Assembly (NCBI GenBank): GCA_025403435.1
Contig: CM046347.1
Span: forward strand, 28,174,183 to 28,238,182
Direction of reading: 5' to 3'
Length of the DNA: 64,000 nt
Origin: Artocarpus heterophyllus
Taxonomy: Eukaryota; Streptophyta; Magnoliopsida; Rosales; Moraceae
The notes below the pieces were generated by a model, which ran no database searches, was not told where the DNA came from, and saw only the letters and a program-made list of their open reading frames with translations. This document shows, in pieces, positions 1-12,172 of the stretch; position 1 is the stretch's first letter, and each line of letters opens with the position of its first letter. The translations under genes were made by a program, and so were the position numbers.

Positions 1-1026
1 GCAAATCATATTGTAATGAAGACAAGCAAAGCAATCATGCAAAGCCATAGGCAAAATAATATATATCCATAATATTATGGTTCCACCATTGGGAAAAGAA
101 ATTGAAGATTATAATAGATCAATCGAAACATATTATTGATTCTTCAACATTGAATCTTTGAATTGTATCCTTCTTCATGGATTATCCATCTTCAAGTCTT
201 CAATCCCGCATAGATTAAATATTCCATACTTCCAATCATATCCAAATTTATTGTTTCTCAAAATTATCCAAAAAATAATATGAAAATTGCATCGAAAAAT
301 GCATCTTTTCTAAAAAAACATAGCTCTCTATTGGCATGCCGATTTATGTTATCAGCCTACCGGTCATAAACCATGGGCCTGCCAAACTTGGCTGATCGGG
401 CTGCTATGACAGCTGGTAAATTCTGCCCCATGGACGGCTTGCCAAACTGGTGGTTCAGCCTATCGGTCTGTGATCATTGGCCTGTTGAATTAAAGGGTTA
501 GGCCTGCCGACTGTGTAGATCTCATGTTTTTTTAGAAAACAGTTTTTATGCAAATTTTCAATCTTATTTTCAACAATTCATGAACATAAAAATTTTAAAA
601 CACATGAAATACCGTTGGAACTGCTATCATCCATCTTCTACATCATCTTCAAGGTCCATCTTTTCTCCAATTAATTATTCAATTACAAAATTATTACAAA
701 TTTAATGTTTAATAATAATTCCTAGACGGTGATAATAGACTACCATCGAATTACATAAAAAACTTAGATACACATTCTAACCTCTATGGAACCATAACTG
801 GCACAAATTAATTATTTAATAAATAATTAAATTAATCAATCATAATTAATTAATAAATATTCACCATATAATTCCATGAAAACACAAATATATAGAAACA
901 CTAAAGTGCCAACTCCCTAAAAAAATAAATTCAAGCATTGAACATATTAAGATCACATAATTTATTCATATAGAATGATAAAAAATTCATAAATTTATGT
1001 AAAAAAACTATGGCGTTGATACCATT
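1..1026 (-). mobile_element. Copia 5' leader remnant, cut by window edge
   Basis: This is the untranslated leader between primer-binding site and gag of a Ty1/copia element lying mostly left of the window. It matches the leaders at 36857-38569 and 55046-56708 block by block. Positions 330-520 hold an array of inverted-repeat motifs with GGCCTGCC-like cores about 21-22 bp apart. The primer-binding site complement at 1008-1024 is degraded but still recognisable next to the LTR edge. No reading frame is present. Confidence 0.8.
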
Positions 1027-1813
1027 TGTTGGAAAAATAATGAGCAACAAATATTTTAAAATTTTAATCAAAGTATTTTCCAAAACGCATGTTTGACACG
1101 CTATATGCATAAATTAACCAGATCTTACTAACCTTGTATGTCGAAGAGCTCTTGCAATCCATGAAGTGAAAGGTGTTCTAGAAGATAACTATGAGAACTC
1201 ATTCCCTATTTATGGAGGTCATTTTGTAGGTTGGTTATTATTAGATACAGCCTCAAAAATTGAATCTGGGTCAATATCTGATAAAATCACATCTAAAATG
1301 CGTGATCAAATTATCGTTAGATCGGCAGGCTGAACTAATAGATCAGCCTGCAAAACTTGCTCCATTGACAGGCCGAACTAACTGATAGCCTGCCAAACTT
1401 ACGATAAATCCCTACGAATCTTTTATTTCCCACCTAAGATTCATTGGATAAAGCCTCAGTTTTAAGTCAAATAATACAATAGAGAAGTTATCTGATTAAA
1501 ACAACTATATCTAGATAATCTCTAAGAAAATAAATTTTTCAGATAATTCAAGAAGTTTATCTTGAATTAATTTATACAAAAATTAATTCAATCGATAAAC
1601 ATACATAAATTATCTGATCCTATCGAATTTTAGCCAATCCAATAATTTAATATAAGTCAACAATTTAAAAGCATGTCGTATTATTATAGGATTTATTATA
1701 AGCTAGCGAAGGGCACATGATGGACCTATATAGTTCAAGCTCTCAATAATTATAAAACCTAATATCCCAGATATATGTTTAATAATTATTAACTCTAACA
1801 CTACTCCACTAAA
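1027..1813 (-). repeat. Partial copia LTR (copy A), 5' LTR of the first element
   Basis: It starts TGTTGG directly beside the degraded primer site, so it is the 5' LTR of the element whose leader fills 1-1026. It covers the first part of the LTR (plus-strand order) with an internal deletion, and stops at ACTCCACTAAA, where a second LTR begins at once. The junction with copy B is LTR to LTR in the same orientation. A degraded motif cluster lies near 1315-1400. Confidence 0.8.
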
Positions 1814-3596
1814 TATTAGAAACATAGTATGTAGTGAAAAATTTAAAAATTTTTATACTAGTGTATTTTCCAAAACACAAGTTTGACATCCTATATGCAT
1901 AAATTAACCGAATCTTACTAACCTTGTAAGCTAAAGAGCTCTTGCAATCTCTGAAGAGAAGGGCGTTCTAGAAAAGTCTCGACCAACTGGCTTTCTTTGC
2001 TATTCTCGATCGATGATCGGAGTGCGTATGGGCACATATCGTATAGCTCTTCCTCGGTGACTCTCCTTTCAACCAATTGAGAAATACCTAGAACTACCAT
2101 TCATGATTTGTGAACGATAGCTCTGAAGGGGAGTTTAGAGACTCACAGAATAGAGTGCTCACACTTGATCTCTCAACTGATATAAATAACTTATAAGTGT
2201 CACTCCCTATTTATAAAGGTTGGACCTAGGGTATGTCCTTATCAGATAAGGCTCCAAAAATTTGAATCTGGATCAATATCTGATAAAATCGTTTGATCAA
2301 ATTATCGTTCGGTAGGAAGGCCGAATTACAAGATTGGCCTACAAAACTAACTCCATCGGTAAGTCGAACCTGAAAACTGGCCTGCCAAACTTATGATAAA
2401 TGATCCCTGTGAATCTTTTATTTCCTACCCAAGATTCTTAGGATAAAGCCTTAGTTTTAATTCAAATAAGCCAATAGAGAATTTACATGATTAAAATAGA
2501 TATTCTGGATAATTCAACAACTTTATCTTTAACTAATTTATACAAAATTAATTCAACCAAAAAAGAGACGTGAATTATCTTACCCTATTGAATTTCAATC
2601 AATCTGATAATTTGACACAAATCGCCAATTTATTACAAAAGCATGCCGTATCATTATAGGATTTATTATGAGCTAGTAAAGGGGACCTGATGGACCTATG
2701 TAGTTCAAGCTCCCGATAATTATGAAACCCAATATCTTAGATATGCATTTCGTAATTGTCAACTCAACGCAACTCCACTAAAAGCTTAGAGCTGTACTCT
2801 TAAACTATATAGAATTACAAAGCCCAAATAGCTAAGTCTCCAGGACATATCATAATCTATTGTACCCCTATAGGATATCCATATTCGGCTTAAGGATAAA
2901 TTTTGTCTTACCTTCTTGATTATTTTTCTCTTACGGTCCATTATCTCACCATCAAAAAACTTCCCATTTAAAGATAGTATACCATTCGATTACACCTATA
3001 TATCCAAATGGTTAAGCACTCCAATCTTCCAATTACAAGATAACGCATACAAGAAGATATCATCAACTCCTAAAGAGGAGCTATGGATTCTGTATATATG
3101 AATAACAAGTCTACGTTATAAGATACAACACATATGATTGTCTAAAGTGAATTAATTTGCCGAAATAGAATTATTAATCCAAATCAACTACACTTTATGT
3201 CCGATCTAATGGATCATTACCTATGACAATACAGGAATGTTTCTATTCACGGAATACACCTCAAGTGGCCAAGACAAACCATCTCCCGTTAGGGATATGA
3301 CAACATAACAATCTTTGTATGAATAAAGCACCCAAATTTGTTCCCACGATTGTGGATCTTATGATTTAGACCGTCACCATTAGAATCATGTTTTTCACAT
3401 AGTCTACCCCTCATATGCCTGCTTCTAAAGGTTTAGACTGACAGTCTTAGACTTTTATTTGCTTATCATACATTCAATAAATATGAACATAAACAGGACA
3501 ATAATTTGGTATATGAATAATAAATAAACTCTTTATTGATAAAAATGTCTCCAAAAACATATTATATTTTTACTCCTTAGGGCATACAGGTTTAAC
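1814..3596 (-). repeat. Copia LTR (copy B), 3' LTR of the second element
   Basis: A nearly full-length LTR of 1.78 kb, starting TATTAGA (decayed TGTTGGA) and ending TTTAACA. On its right lies a polypurine tract (minus strand) and the last codons of pol, which makes it the 3' LTR of a minus-strand element. A decayed inverted-repeat motif cluster lies at about 2310-2400. Confidence 0.85.
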
Positions 3597-3611
3597 AATC
3601 TACCACTTGTA

Positions 3612-3742
3612 CTAAGTGACTAAATATGACAAATTTCGCACCCCCATGGCTTCTACATGCCTCTCGAAAACTCTCGTAGTGAGTTTCTTCGTGAATGGAT
3701 CAGCTAAATTGTCCTCAAATGCGATTTTAGGAACTTTACAAT
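3612..3742 (-). pseudogene. Copia pol C-terminal tail (end of RNase H region)
   Basis: Only about 40 codons remain, reading ..EDNLADPFTKKL.. and ending in TAG at 3614-3612. This is the conserved tail just after copia RNase H (compare 51093-51250). It ends 15 bp before the 3' LTR across the polypurine tract. Upstream the rest of pol and all of gag are missing: the sequence jumps to the leader near 3743, a deletion of about 4 kb relative to the copy at 49071-58740. Confidence 0.8.
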
Positions 3743-4781
3743 GACAAGCAAACAAAATCATGTAAAATAACACAATCATGTTAAACATATAATGTGTTTA
3801 TGTGTCAAAACCTTAAAAATATCATAACTTTAAAACAATAATTCACAACTCAAAATTCAACAAGCAGCCTAGGGAAGACTTGCCAAATTCAATTAGGAAC
3901 ATAGATCCCCTCATAATTAATATATGCCATCTAGGACTCGTATGATCTAGCATATATTAATAATCGTTTCTTTGGCCATTAATTTTATTAACAGAGCTCC
4001 TTGGGGAGGTTAATATAAAATTAACATGAGTGTACAACTATCATATCAGTATTTTAACCATGATTTATAATTACCACCTAGGGGTGTACGGCAATAAATC
4101 ATACTAAAATGCCTTATCCTCTCAAGATCCAACCTGATACATGATGAAGTCCCTTCCTAGGGGTCGAAACCATCATGTGCTACCTATGGACCAACAATAG
4201 AGGCCGTCAGTTCTCTCTTCGAAAACCTTCTCCCACTCAATCTTTTGAAATCAAGGTTTTATTTAAGAACATGCATGAACAATTTTTAATGAGCGGTACC
4301 GCCTGTTTTATATGACTTGTTATCAACATAAATGGCAAATCATGTTATAATATAGACAAGTAAAGCAACCATGCAAAGCTACAAGCAAAATAATAATAAA
4401 TAGCCATCACATTATGGTCCCACACTAGAGATAACAAAATAAAGATTACAAGAGATAAATAGAAACATATTATCGATTCTTCATCCTTGAATCTTCAAAT
4501 TGTATCATTCTTCATGTATTATCCATCTCTAGGTCTTCAATACTGCATAGATCGAATACTCTATATTTTTGGTCATATCCAAATTTAATGTTTCTAAGAA
4601 TTGTCTCAAAAATAAAATCAAAACTGCATTGAAAAATGCACCTTTCTTGAAAATTCATCGCTCTCTGTTGGCATACCGATCAGTACAATTAGCTTAACAA
4701 TCATAACCCTTTGGCCTACCGAACCCCACACTTCAACATGCTAGTCATGACAAATCGGCCTGCTGAACTTGAAAGTTCGCT
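3743..4781 (-). mobile_element. Copia leader, first part, after a large internal deletion
   Basis: Noncoding leader of the second element, matching 55090-56080. The gag start is lost in the deletion on its left. The right end carries decayed inverted-repeat motifs (4670-4781) and is broken by LTR copy C. Confidence 0.75.
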
Positions 4782-6793
4782 TGTTGAAAAAATAGTATGC
4801 AGCGGAATTTTAAAAATTTTACATCAGAGTATTTTCAAAAACATAAGTTTGACATGCTATATGCATAAATTAACCAGATCTTACAAACCTTTGCATGCCG
4901 AAGAACCCTCGCAAACCATGAAGAGAAGTAACATTCCAGAAGAGCCTCAACCAACTGATCGTCTTTGCTATTCTCTATCCACGACCAGAGTGAGTGTGGG
5001 CTCACACATACAACTCTTCCACCAAGTGACTCTCCTTCCAACCAATCGAGAGAACCCAAAGCAAGTGTTCGTGATTTGTGAAAAAAAGCTCTTAGGGAGT
5101 TTTCAGAATCTCACTAGTAGAGTATCACTCTTAATCTCTCAATTGATCTAAGTAACTCTTAACACTTACTACCTTTATGTAGAGGTTGGGCCTAGGGTCA
5201 GTCATTATCAGATTAGGTCTCAAAAACTCATAACAAAATCAAGTTTGGATCAATATCTGATAAGATCCGTGTGAAAATGTATGATCTTATCCTTCGCTCG
5301 TTGGCAGGCCGAACAGGCCCCATTGGTAGGCCAAACACGTGGATCAACAGGCTGAACTGTCGATAAAAAATCTCCATGAATCTTTTATTTTTCACCCAAG
5401 GATCGATAGGATAAAGTCTCAGTTATAATTCAAATAACCCAATAGAAAAGTTATTTGATCAAAACAACTTTATCTAGATAATCCTTAAAAAAAGAAATGA
5501 ATTCCCAATAATTCTACAAGTTTATCTTGATCAAATTTATCCAAAATTAAATCAACCGATAAACAGACAAGAATTATCCGATCTCAATAATTCAACAAAT
5601 TTATCTTGAATTAATTTTACCACAAAATTAATTTAACCGATAAACAAATATGAATTATTTGATTCTTCCAAATTTTAACTAATCTGATAAATCTGACATA
5701 AGTTACCAATCATTGGAAAAGCACGCCGTATCGTTACAGGATGTTGTGAGCTAGCAAAGGGGACCAAATGGACCTATATAGTTCACGCTCTCGATAATTA
5801 CAAAACCCAATATCCCAGATATGCATTTCATAATTATCAACAGCAACGCTACTCCACTAAAAGCTTGGAGCTGCACTCTCAAACTACATAGAATTATGAA
5901 GTCCGTACAGCTAAGTCTCCATGACATATCACAGTTTATCGTATCCCCATATGATAATCCATAATTGGCTTAAGGACAAGTTCTATCTTACATTCCCGAT
6001 TATTTTTATCTTACGTTCCATTATCTCACCATCAGAAAACTTACTATCCAAAGATAGTATACCATTTGGTTACACCTATGTATCCAAATGGTTAAGCGCT
6101 CTAGTTTTGCAATTATAGGATAACGCATATAAGAGGATATCACTACTCCTAAAGAGGAGCTATGGATTCCATATCTATGAATAACAAGTCTATACTATCA
6201 AGAGTCATGCCTCCAACGTACCGGCATGCATACCACGATTAAGATGTGGGTGTCACCCTTTGGTACATCAAAAGACACAAGTCAAGACAACAAGCCCACT
6301 ATTCATCTTAGGATTAAGATACAATGCAAATGATTGTCTAAAGTGAATCAATTTGCTGAGACAGAATTATTAATCCAAATCAATTCACTTTATGTCCTGA
6401 TCCAACACATCGTCACCTATGACAACATGCCAATATTTCTATCCATGGAGTCCACCTCTAATGATCAAGACACACCATCTCCCAAAATGGATATAGACAA
6501 AATAACAATCTTTGCATAAACAAAGCGACCAACTTTATTCCCTCGATTGCAGATCTTATGATTTAGACCATCACCTTAAGAATCGTGTCTTCCACATAAT
6601 CCGTCCATCATATGCCCAATTCTTAAGGTTTAGACCGACAGTCTCTGGCTATTGTTTGCTTAACATACATTCAACAAATATGAATGTAAAGAGGACAAAA
6701 TTTGGTATATAAACAATGAATAAATTCTTTATTGATAAAAATGTCTCGAAAAACTTATTACATTTTTACTCCTTTGGGCATACACGTCTAACA
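4782..6793 (-). repeat. Complete copia LTR (copy C) inserted in a leader
   Basis: A 2.0-kb LTR running TGTTG..TCTAACA. Both flanks are leader sequence that would be continuous without it (GAAAGTTCGCT on the left, CAGCCTACTGCC on the right), so it is best read as a solo LTR left by recombination after an insertion. I see no clean 5-bp duplication: the adjoining bases are TCGCT and CAGCC. A motif cluster lies at 5298-5360. Confidence 0.8.
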
Positions 6794-7193
6794 CAGCCTA
6801 CTGCCAAAGCCGTCAGAAGTTTGCCCTACGAACGGCCCGCCGAACGTAAATGATTATTTAATTACAAAATTTTTGTAAATTTAAAATTAAATAATAATTT
6901 CTAGACGATGATGATAGACCGCCATCTAATTACATGGAAACCTAGATACACATTCTAGCATCTAAGGAACCATAATGGTACAAATTAATTAAGAAATAAT
7001 TTAATCAACTATAATTAATTAATAAACTTTCACCATATAATTCCATGGCAACATAAATATATAGCAACCCTAGAGTGTCAACTCTCTAAAAAATTAAATT
7101 TAAGCAGACAAGAGATTAAGATCACTTAATTTATTCATATAGCATGATCACAAACTTGCAAATTTATGTAAAAACCATGGCTCTGATACCAAT
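6794..7193 (-). mobile_element. Copia leader, second part
   Basis: Continuation of the leader interrupted by copy C. It runs to the primer-binding site and the 5' LTR of the second element. Motif remnants lie at 6794-6850. The rest is AT-rich noncoding sequence shared with 6840-7193-like parts of the other leaders. Confidence 0.75.
7175..7191 (-). other. Primer-binding site (initiator Met tRNA)
   Basis: On the minus strand this reads TGGTATCAGAGCCATGG, two bases from the 5' LTR edge. It is complementary to the 3' end of plant initiator methionine tRNA, the usual copia primer. Confidence 0.9.
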
Positions 7194-8096
7194 TGTTAGA
7201 AAAATACTACGCAACGTAAATTAAAAAAATTTTATGCCAGAGGTTTTTCCAAAACATAAGTTTGACATGCTATATGCATAAATTAACTAGATCTTACTAA
7301 CCTTGTGTGCTAAATAGGTCATGCAATCTATGAAGAGAAGGGCGTTCTGGAAGAGCCTCGACCAATTGGTCTTTGTGGCTATTCTCTATCCACGATCAGA
7401 GTACATGTAGGCGCATAATGTATAGCTCTTCCCAACCAATTGAGAAATACCCAAAACTACCGTTCGTGATTTGTGAACAATAGCTCTTCAGGGGAGTTTC
7501 AGAGACTCACAGAATAGAGTGCAACTCTTGATCTAAATAACTTATGAGACTCACTCCCTATTTACAAAGATTGGACCTAAGAGTTATTCCTTATTAGATA
7601 AGGCATCAAAAATTTAAATCTAGATCAATATTTGATAAAATCATGCAAAAACATGTGATCAAGTTATTGTTCGGTCATCGACAGGCCGAACCTAAAACTG
7701 GCCTACTAAACTTATGGTAAATGATCCCTATGAATCATTTATTTTCTAACCATGATTCTTAGGATAAAGCCTCAGTTTTAATTCAAATAACCCAATAGAA
7801 AAGTCATCTGATTAAAACAACCATATCTAGACAATCTCTAGGAAAATAAATATTTTGGATAATTCAACAAGTTTATCTTGAATTAGTTTACACAAAACTA
7901 ATTCAACTGATAAACGGACATGAATTATCTGATCCTATCAAATTTCATCCAATTTGATAATTTGACACAAGTCACCAATTTATTAGAAAAGCATGCTATA
8001 TCGTTACAGGATTTATTATGAGCTAGCAAAGGGGACCTGATAGACCTATATAGTTCAAGCTCCTGATAAATACGAAACCCAATATCCTAGATATAC
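7194..8096 (-). repeat. Partial copia LTR (copy D), 5' LTR of the second element
   Basis: It starts TGTTAGA beside the primer site and breaks off after ATCCTAGATATAC. The next base starts a second LTR in the same orientation that lacks its own first 205 bp or so. This is the second LTR-to-LTR joint of this kind, after copy A/B. Confidence 0.8.
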
Positions 8097-9908
8097 CATG
8101 AGTGTGGGCTCACACATATAGCTCTTCCACCAAGTGACTCTCCTTCCAACCAATCGAGAGAACCCAAAGCAAATGTTTGTGATTTGTGAACAAAAGCTCT
8201 CAAGGAGTTTTTCAGATTCTCACCAATAGAGTATCACTCTTAGTCTCTCAACTGATCTTATCTTCTAAGTAACTATTAAGACTTACTTCTTTTTTATAGA
8301 GTTGGTCCTGGGGTCAGTCCTTATCAGATTAGGTCTCAAAAACTCAAAATAGAATCAAGTTCGGATCAATATCTGATAAGATCTACGTGGAAATGCATGA
8401 TCTTATCCTTCGCTAATCGGCAGGTCGAACAGGCCCCATTGGCAGGCCAAACACGTCCATCGGCAAGCCAAACTAGCGAATAAAAATCTCACGAATCTTT
8501 TATTTTCCACCCGAGATTCTATAGGATAAAGTCACAGTTTTAATTCAAATAACCCAATATATAAGTTATCTGATCAAAACAACTTTATCTAGATAATCTC
8601 TAAGAAAATAAATCAATTCTCAATAACTCTACAAGTTTATCTTGACCTAATTTATCTAAAATTTAATCAACTGATAAACAGACAAGAATTATCCGATCCT
8701 TATAATTCAACAAGTTTATCTTGAATTAATTTTTATCACAAAACTAATTCAACCGATAAACAGACATGAATTATTTGATTCTTTCAAATTTCAACCAATC
8801 TAAAAAATCTGACATAAGTTACCAATTATTGGAAAAGCACGCCGTGTCTTTACAGGATGTTGTGACCTAGCGAAAGGGACCAAATGGACCTATGTAGTTC
8901 AAGCTCCCGATAATTATGAAACCCAATATCCCAGATATACATTTCATAATTATCAACTCCAACACTATTCCACTAAAAGCTTGGAGCTGCACTCTCGAAC
9001 TACATAAAATTATAAAGCCCGTATAGCTAAGTCTCCATGACATACCATAGTGTATCGTATCCCTATATGATAATCTATAATCGGCTTAAGGACGAGTTCT
9101 GTCTTACCTTCCTGATTACTTTTATCTTACGTTCCATTATCTCACTATCAAAAAACTTCCCATCCAAAGACAGTATACAATTCGATTACACCTATGTATC
9201 CAAATAGTTAAGCGCTCCAGTTTTCCAATTACAGGATTACGCATATAAGAGGATATCATTATGCCTAAAGAGGAGCTATGGATTCCATATCTATGAATTA
9301 TAGGTCTATGCCATCAAGAGTCATGCCTCCAATGTACCGGCATGCATACCACTATTAAGAAGTAGGTGTCACCCTTTGGTACATCAAAAGACACAAGCCA
9401 GGACAGCGGCCCACTATTCATTTCATAATTAAGATACAACACAAATGATTGTCTAAAGTGAATCGATTTGCTGAGACAGAATTATTAATCCAAATCAATT
9501 CACTTTATGTCCCAATCCAACACATCATCACCTATGACAACATGCCAATGTTTCTATTCACGGAGTCCACCTCCGATGGTCAAGACAAACCATCTCCCAA
9601 AAGGGATATAGACAACATAACAGTCTTTGCATGAATAAAGCACCCAACTTTATTCCTTTGATTGCGGATCTTATGATTTAGACCATCACCTTAAGAATCA
9701 TGTCTTCTGCATAATCCGTCCATCATATGCCCAATTCTTAAGCTTTAGACCGACAGTCTCTAACTATTGTTTACTTAACATGCATTCAACAAATATGAAG
9801 GTAAAGAGGACAAGATTTCATATATAAATAATAAATAAATTCTTTATTGATAAAAATGTCTCCAAAAACTTATTACATTTTTACTCCTTAGGGCATACAT
9901 GTCTAACA
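8097..9908 (-). repeat. Partial copia LTR (copy F), 3' LTR of the third element
   Basis: It lacks about the first 205 bp of the LTR (plus-strand order) and ends GTCTAACA. The minus-strand polypurine tract (GCAAGTGGGAGAT, 9909-9921) and the end of pol follow. A motif cluster lies at about 8415-8480. Confidence 0.8.
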
Positions 9909-9922
9909 ATCTCCCACTTGCA

Positions 9923-12172
9923 CTAAGTGAGTAAATATGACAAATCTTGCATCCCCATAGCTTCCACATGCTTCTCGAAGACTCTCCCAATAAGTGTCTT
10001 CGTAAATGGATCAGCTAAATTCTCCTCTAACGTGATCTTGCACGCCGTGACATACCCGCCCTCAATATGTTTTCTTGTGAAATCTTGGTTCCTTAGCATT
10101 AGCTATAGCTGCACTATTATCACAGTATAGTGATTTCGCTTTATCCACACTAGGAACTACCTCAAGATCCCCAAGGGACTTACAAAGCCACACTGCTTCT
10201 TTCGAAGCATCACTAGCTGCCACATACTCGGCCTCCATCGTTGAATCTAAAGTACAATCTTGCTTAGCACTTCTCCAGCCGATGGCACCGCCACCTAGAG
10301 TAAACACAAAACCTGAAGTCGATTTCTTAGAATCCAAACAAGCTTGAAAATTTGAGTTAGTGTATCCTAGAGTCCTTCTCAGGTACTTGAAAATATGCTT
10401 TACTGCAACGCAATGGTTCAGTCCTGGATGCGCCTGAAATCGACTTCCAATCCTGATCGTATAACTAATATATAGTCATGTGCAAAGCATGGCATACATG
10501 AGACTACCCACTGCCGAAGCATAAGGCACCTTCATCATGTTCTCTTTCTTCATAAGCTTTGGAGAGTCTTTCTTAGAAAGAGTAATTCCAGACCTAGATG
10601 GTTGCCCACTTTTCTTGAAATCCTGAATTGGAAAACCTCCTGAGAATTTTATCTATGTAGCCGGCATAGGAGAAAGCTATCAATTTGTTCTTCCTATCAC
10701 GAAAGATCTAGATACCGAGAATAAAATTAGCCTCACCCAAATCTTTCATGTCAAACTGCTTGGTCAACCATAATTTGATCGATGACAATACCCCAACGTC
10801 ATTGCCAATTAGCAGTATGTCATCTACATAGAGCAATAGAAAAACCACCTTCCCATCCTTAATGTGTTTGTAAACACATGGTTCATCCACATTTTGTGAG
10901 AACCCAAAAAGTCTTGATCACCTAATCAAATTTTATGTTCCAAGAATGAGAAGCCTGCTTAAGTCCATAAATTGATTTTAGCAGCCTACAAACCTTACCC
11001 TCTTGACCCGTGACCTTGAACCCATCTGGTTGTTCCATATAAATGGACTTATCAAGATGGCCATTCAGAAAAGCCATCTTGACATCCATCTATCAAATCT
11101 CATAGTCGAGAGTGACGGCTATGGACAAGAGAATCCGGATGGACTTAAGCATGGCTACAGGCGAAAAGGTTTCCTCAGAATTGATTCCTTCCTTTTGTGT
11201 ATAACCCTTAGCTACCAGTCTAGCCTTAAAAGTTTCGACCTTTCCATCCACTCTGCTTTTCTTCTTATAGATCCACTTACACCCTATGGGTTTTACCCCT
11301 TCGGGAAGATTCACAAGCTCCTAGACCTGATTAGTCTCCAAAGACTTCATCTCTGTGTTCATGGCCTCTGTCCAAAGTTTTGAATCAACATCCTCCATAG
11401 CTTCTGCGTAAGTATAAGGATCCCTATCATGTTCATTCGGTTCAGCCAAAAAGACCTCTCTATTGAACATATTCCTCTCAGGTTGACACCCGTTCCACCC
11501 ACTACGCCGAAGCCCCTGAGGTCGTTGTTCAGGTTTATTTGATTTTTCTGCACTGATCGAAACGGTTTCATTCGAAACCTCCAGAGTGATCGAATCACTC
11601 CTTAACTCCTTAAGCACGACTTTGCTTTGAGGTTTAAAATCGTTCATGTAACTCTCCACAAGGAAAGTTGCATTAGTTGAAACCACGACTTTATTTTGCT
11701 TTGGGTTATAAAAATAGCCCCCTTTAGTCCCTTTTTAAATATCTGACAAATGCATAAAATTTCAAACGTGCTTACAACTTATTCAGATCCTTAAACAGGA
11801 CATAAGCCAGACATCCCCATATGCGAATATGGTTTTAGGATGTCTTCCTACCCGTCCACAACTCGTGAGGAGTTTTAGGGACCGATTTGAGGACACATTA
11901 TTCAAAAGATAACATGCGGTTTGTAGTGCATATCCCTAAAAGGATAAAGGCAATGATGAATAACTCATCATGGACCTAATCATGTCCAACAAAGTCCTAT
12001 TTATTCTCTTCGCTATGCCATTCTACTGCGGAGTGCTGACGCAGTCAAATGGGATAAAATCCCATTCTCTAATAAGTGTTCCAAGAACTCATCAGAAAGG
12101 TATTCCCCACCTCCATCCGATCGAAGTGCCTTTATGGGTCTAACCAATTGCTTTTCCACTTCAGCCCAAAAC
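9923..12172 (-). pseudogene. Copia pol, C-terminal half (integrase C part, RT, RNase H), broken
   Basis: Minus-strand remains of the 3' half of copia pol. Visible pieces: integrase C-terminal and linker region (11321-11686), RT start with [10 protein letters not shown] and [13 protein letters not shown] (11093-11314), the RT catalytic box YVDDILLIGND (near 10810), and RNase H with STSGF, STMEAEYVA and YCDNSAA (10062-10337). These lie in at least three frames with several stops. The left end is the natural pol stop at 9923-9925. The right end is where a solo LTR interrupts the integrase at 12173; the gene resumes at 14168. Confidence 0.85.

Noticed and set aside
5921..6118. Plus-strand frames recurring in the LTRs (near 5921, 13277, 17170, 43115, 50238, 57900) with similar peptides, and a second set near 6334, 9449, 17562, 40112
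   Set aside because: They are antisense to the LTR and repeat only because the LTRs are copies. Copies differ by stops and shifts, and no domain is recognisable.
4782..6793. A fresh insertion with target duplication for LTR copy C
   Set aside because: The adjoining five bases (TCGCT and CAGCC) do not match, so only an old or rearranged solo LTR can be claimed.
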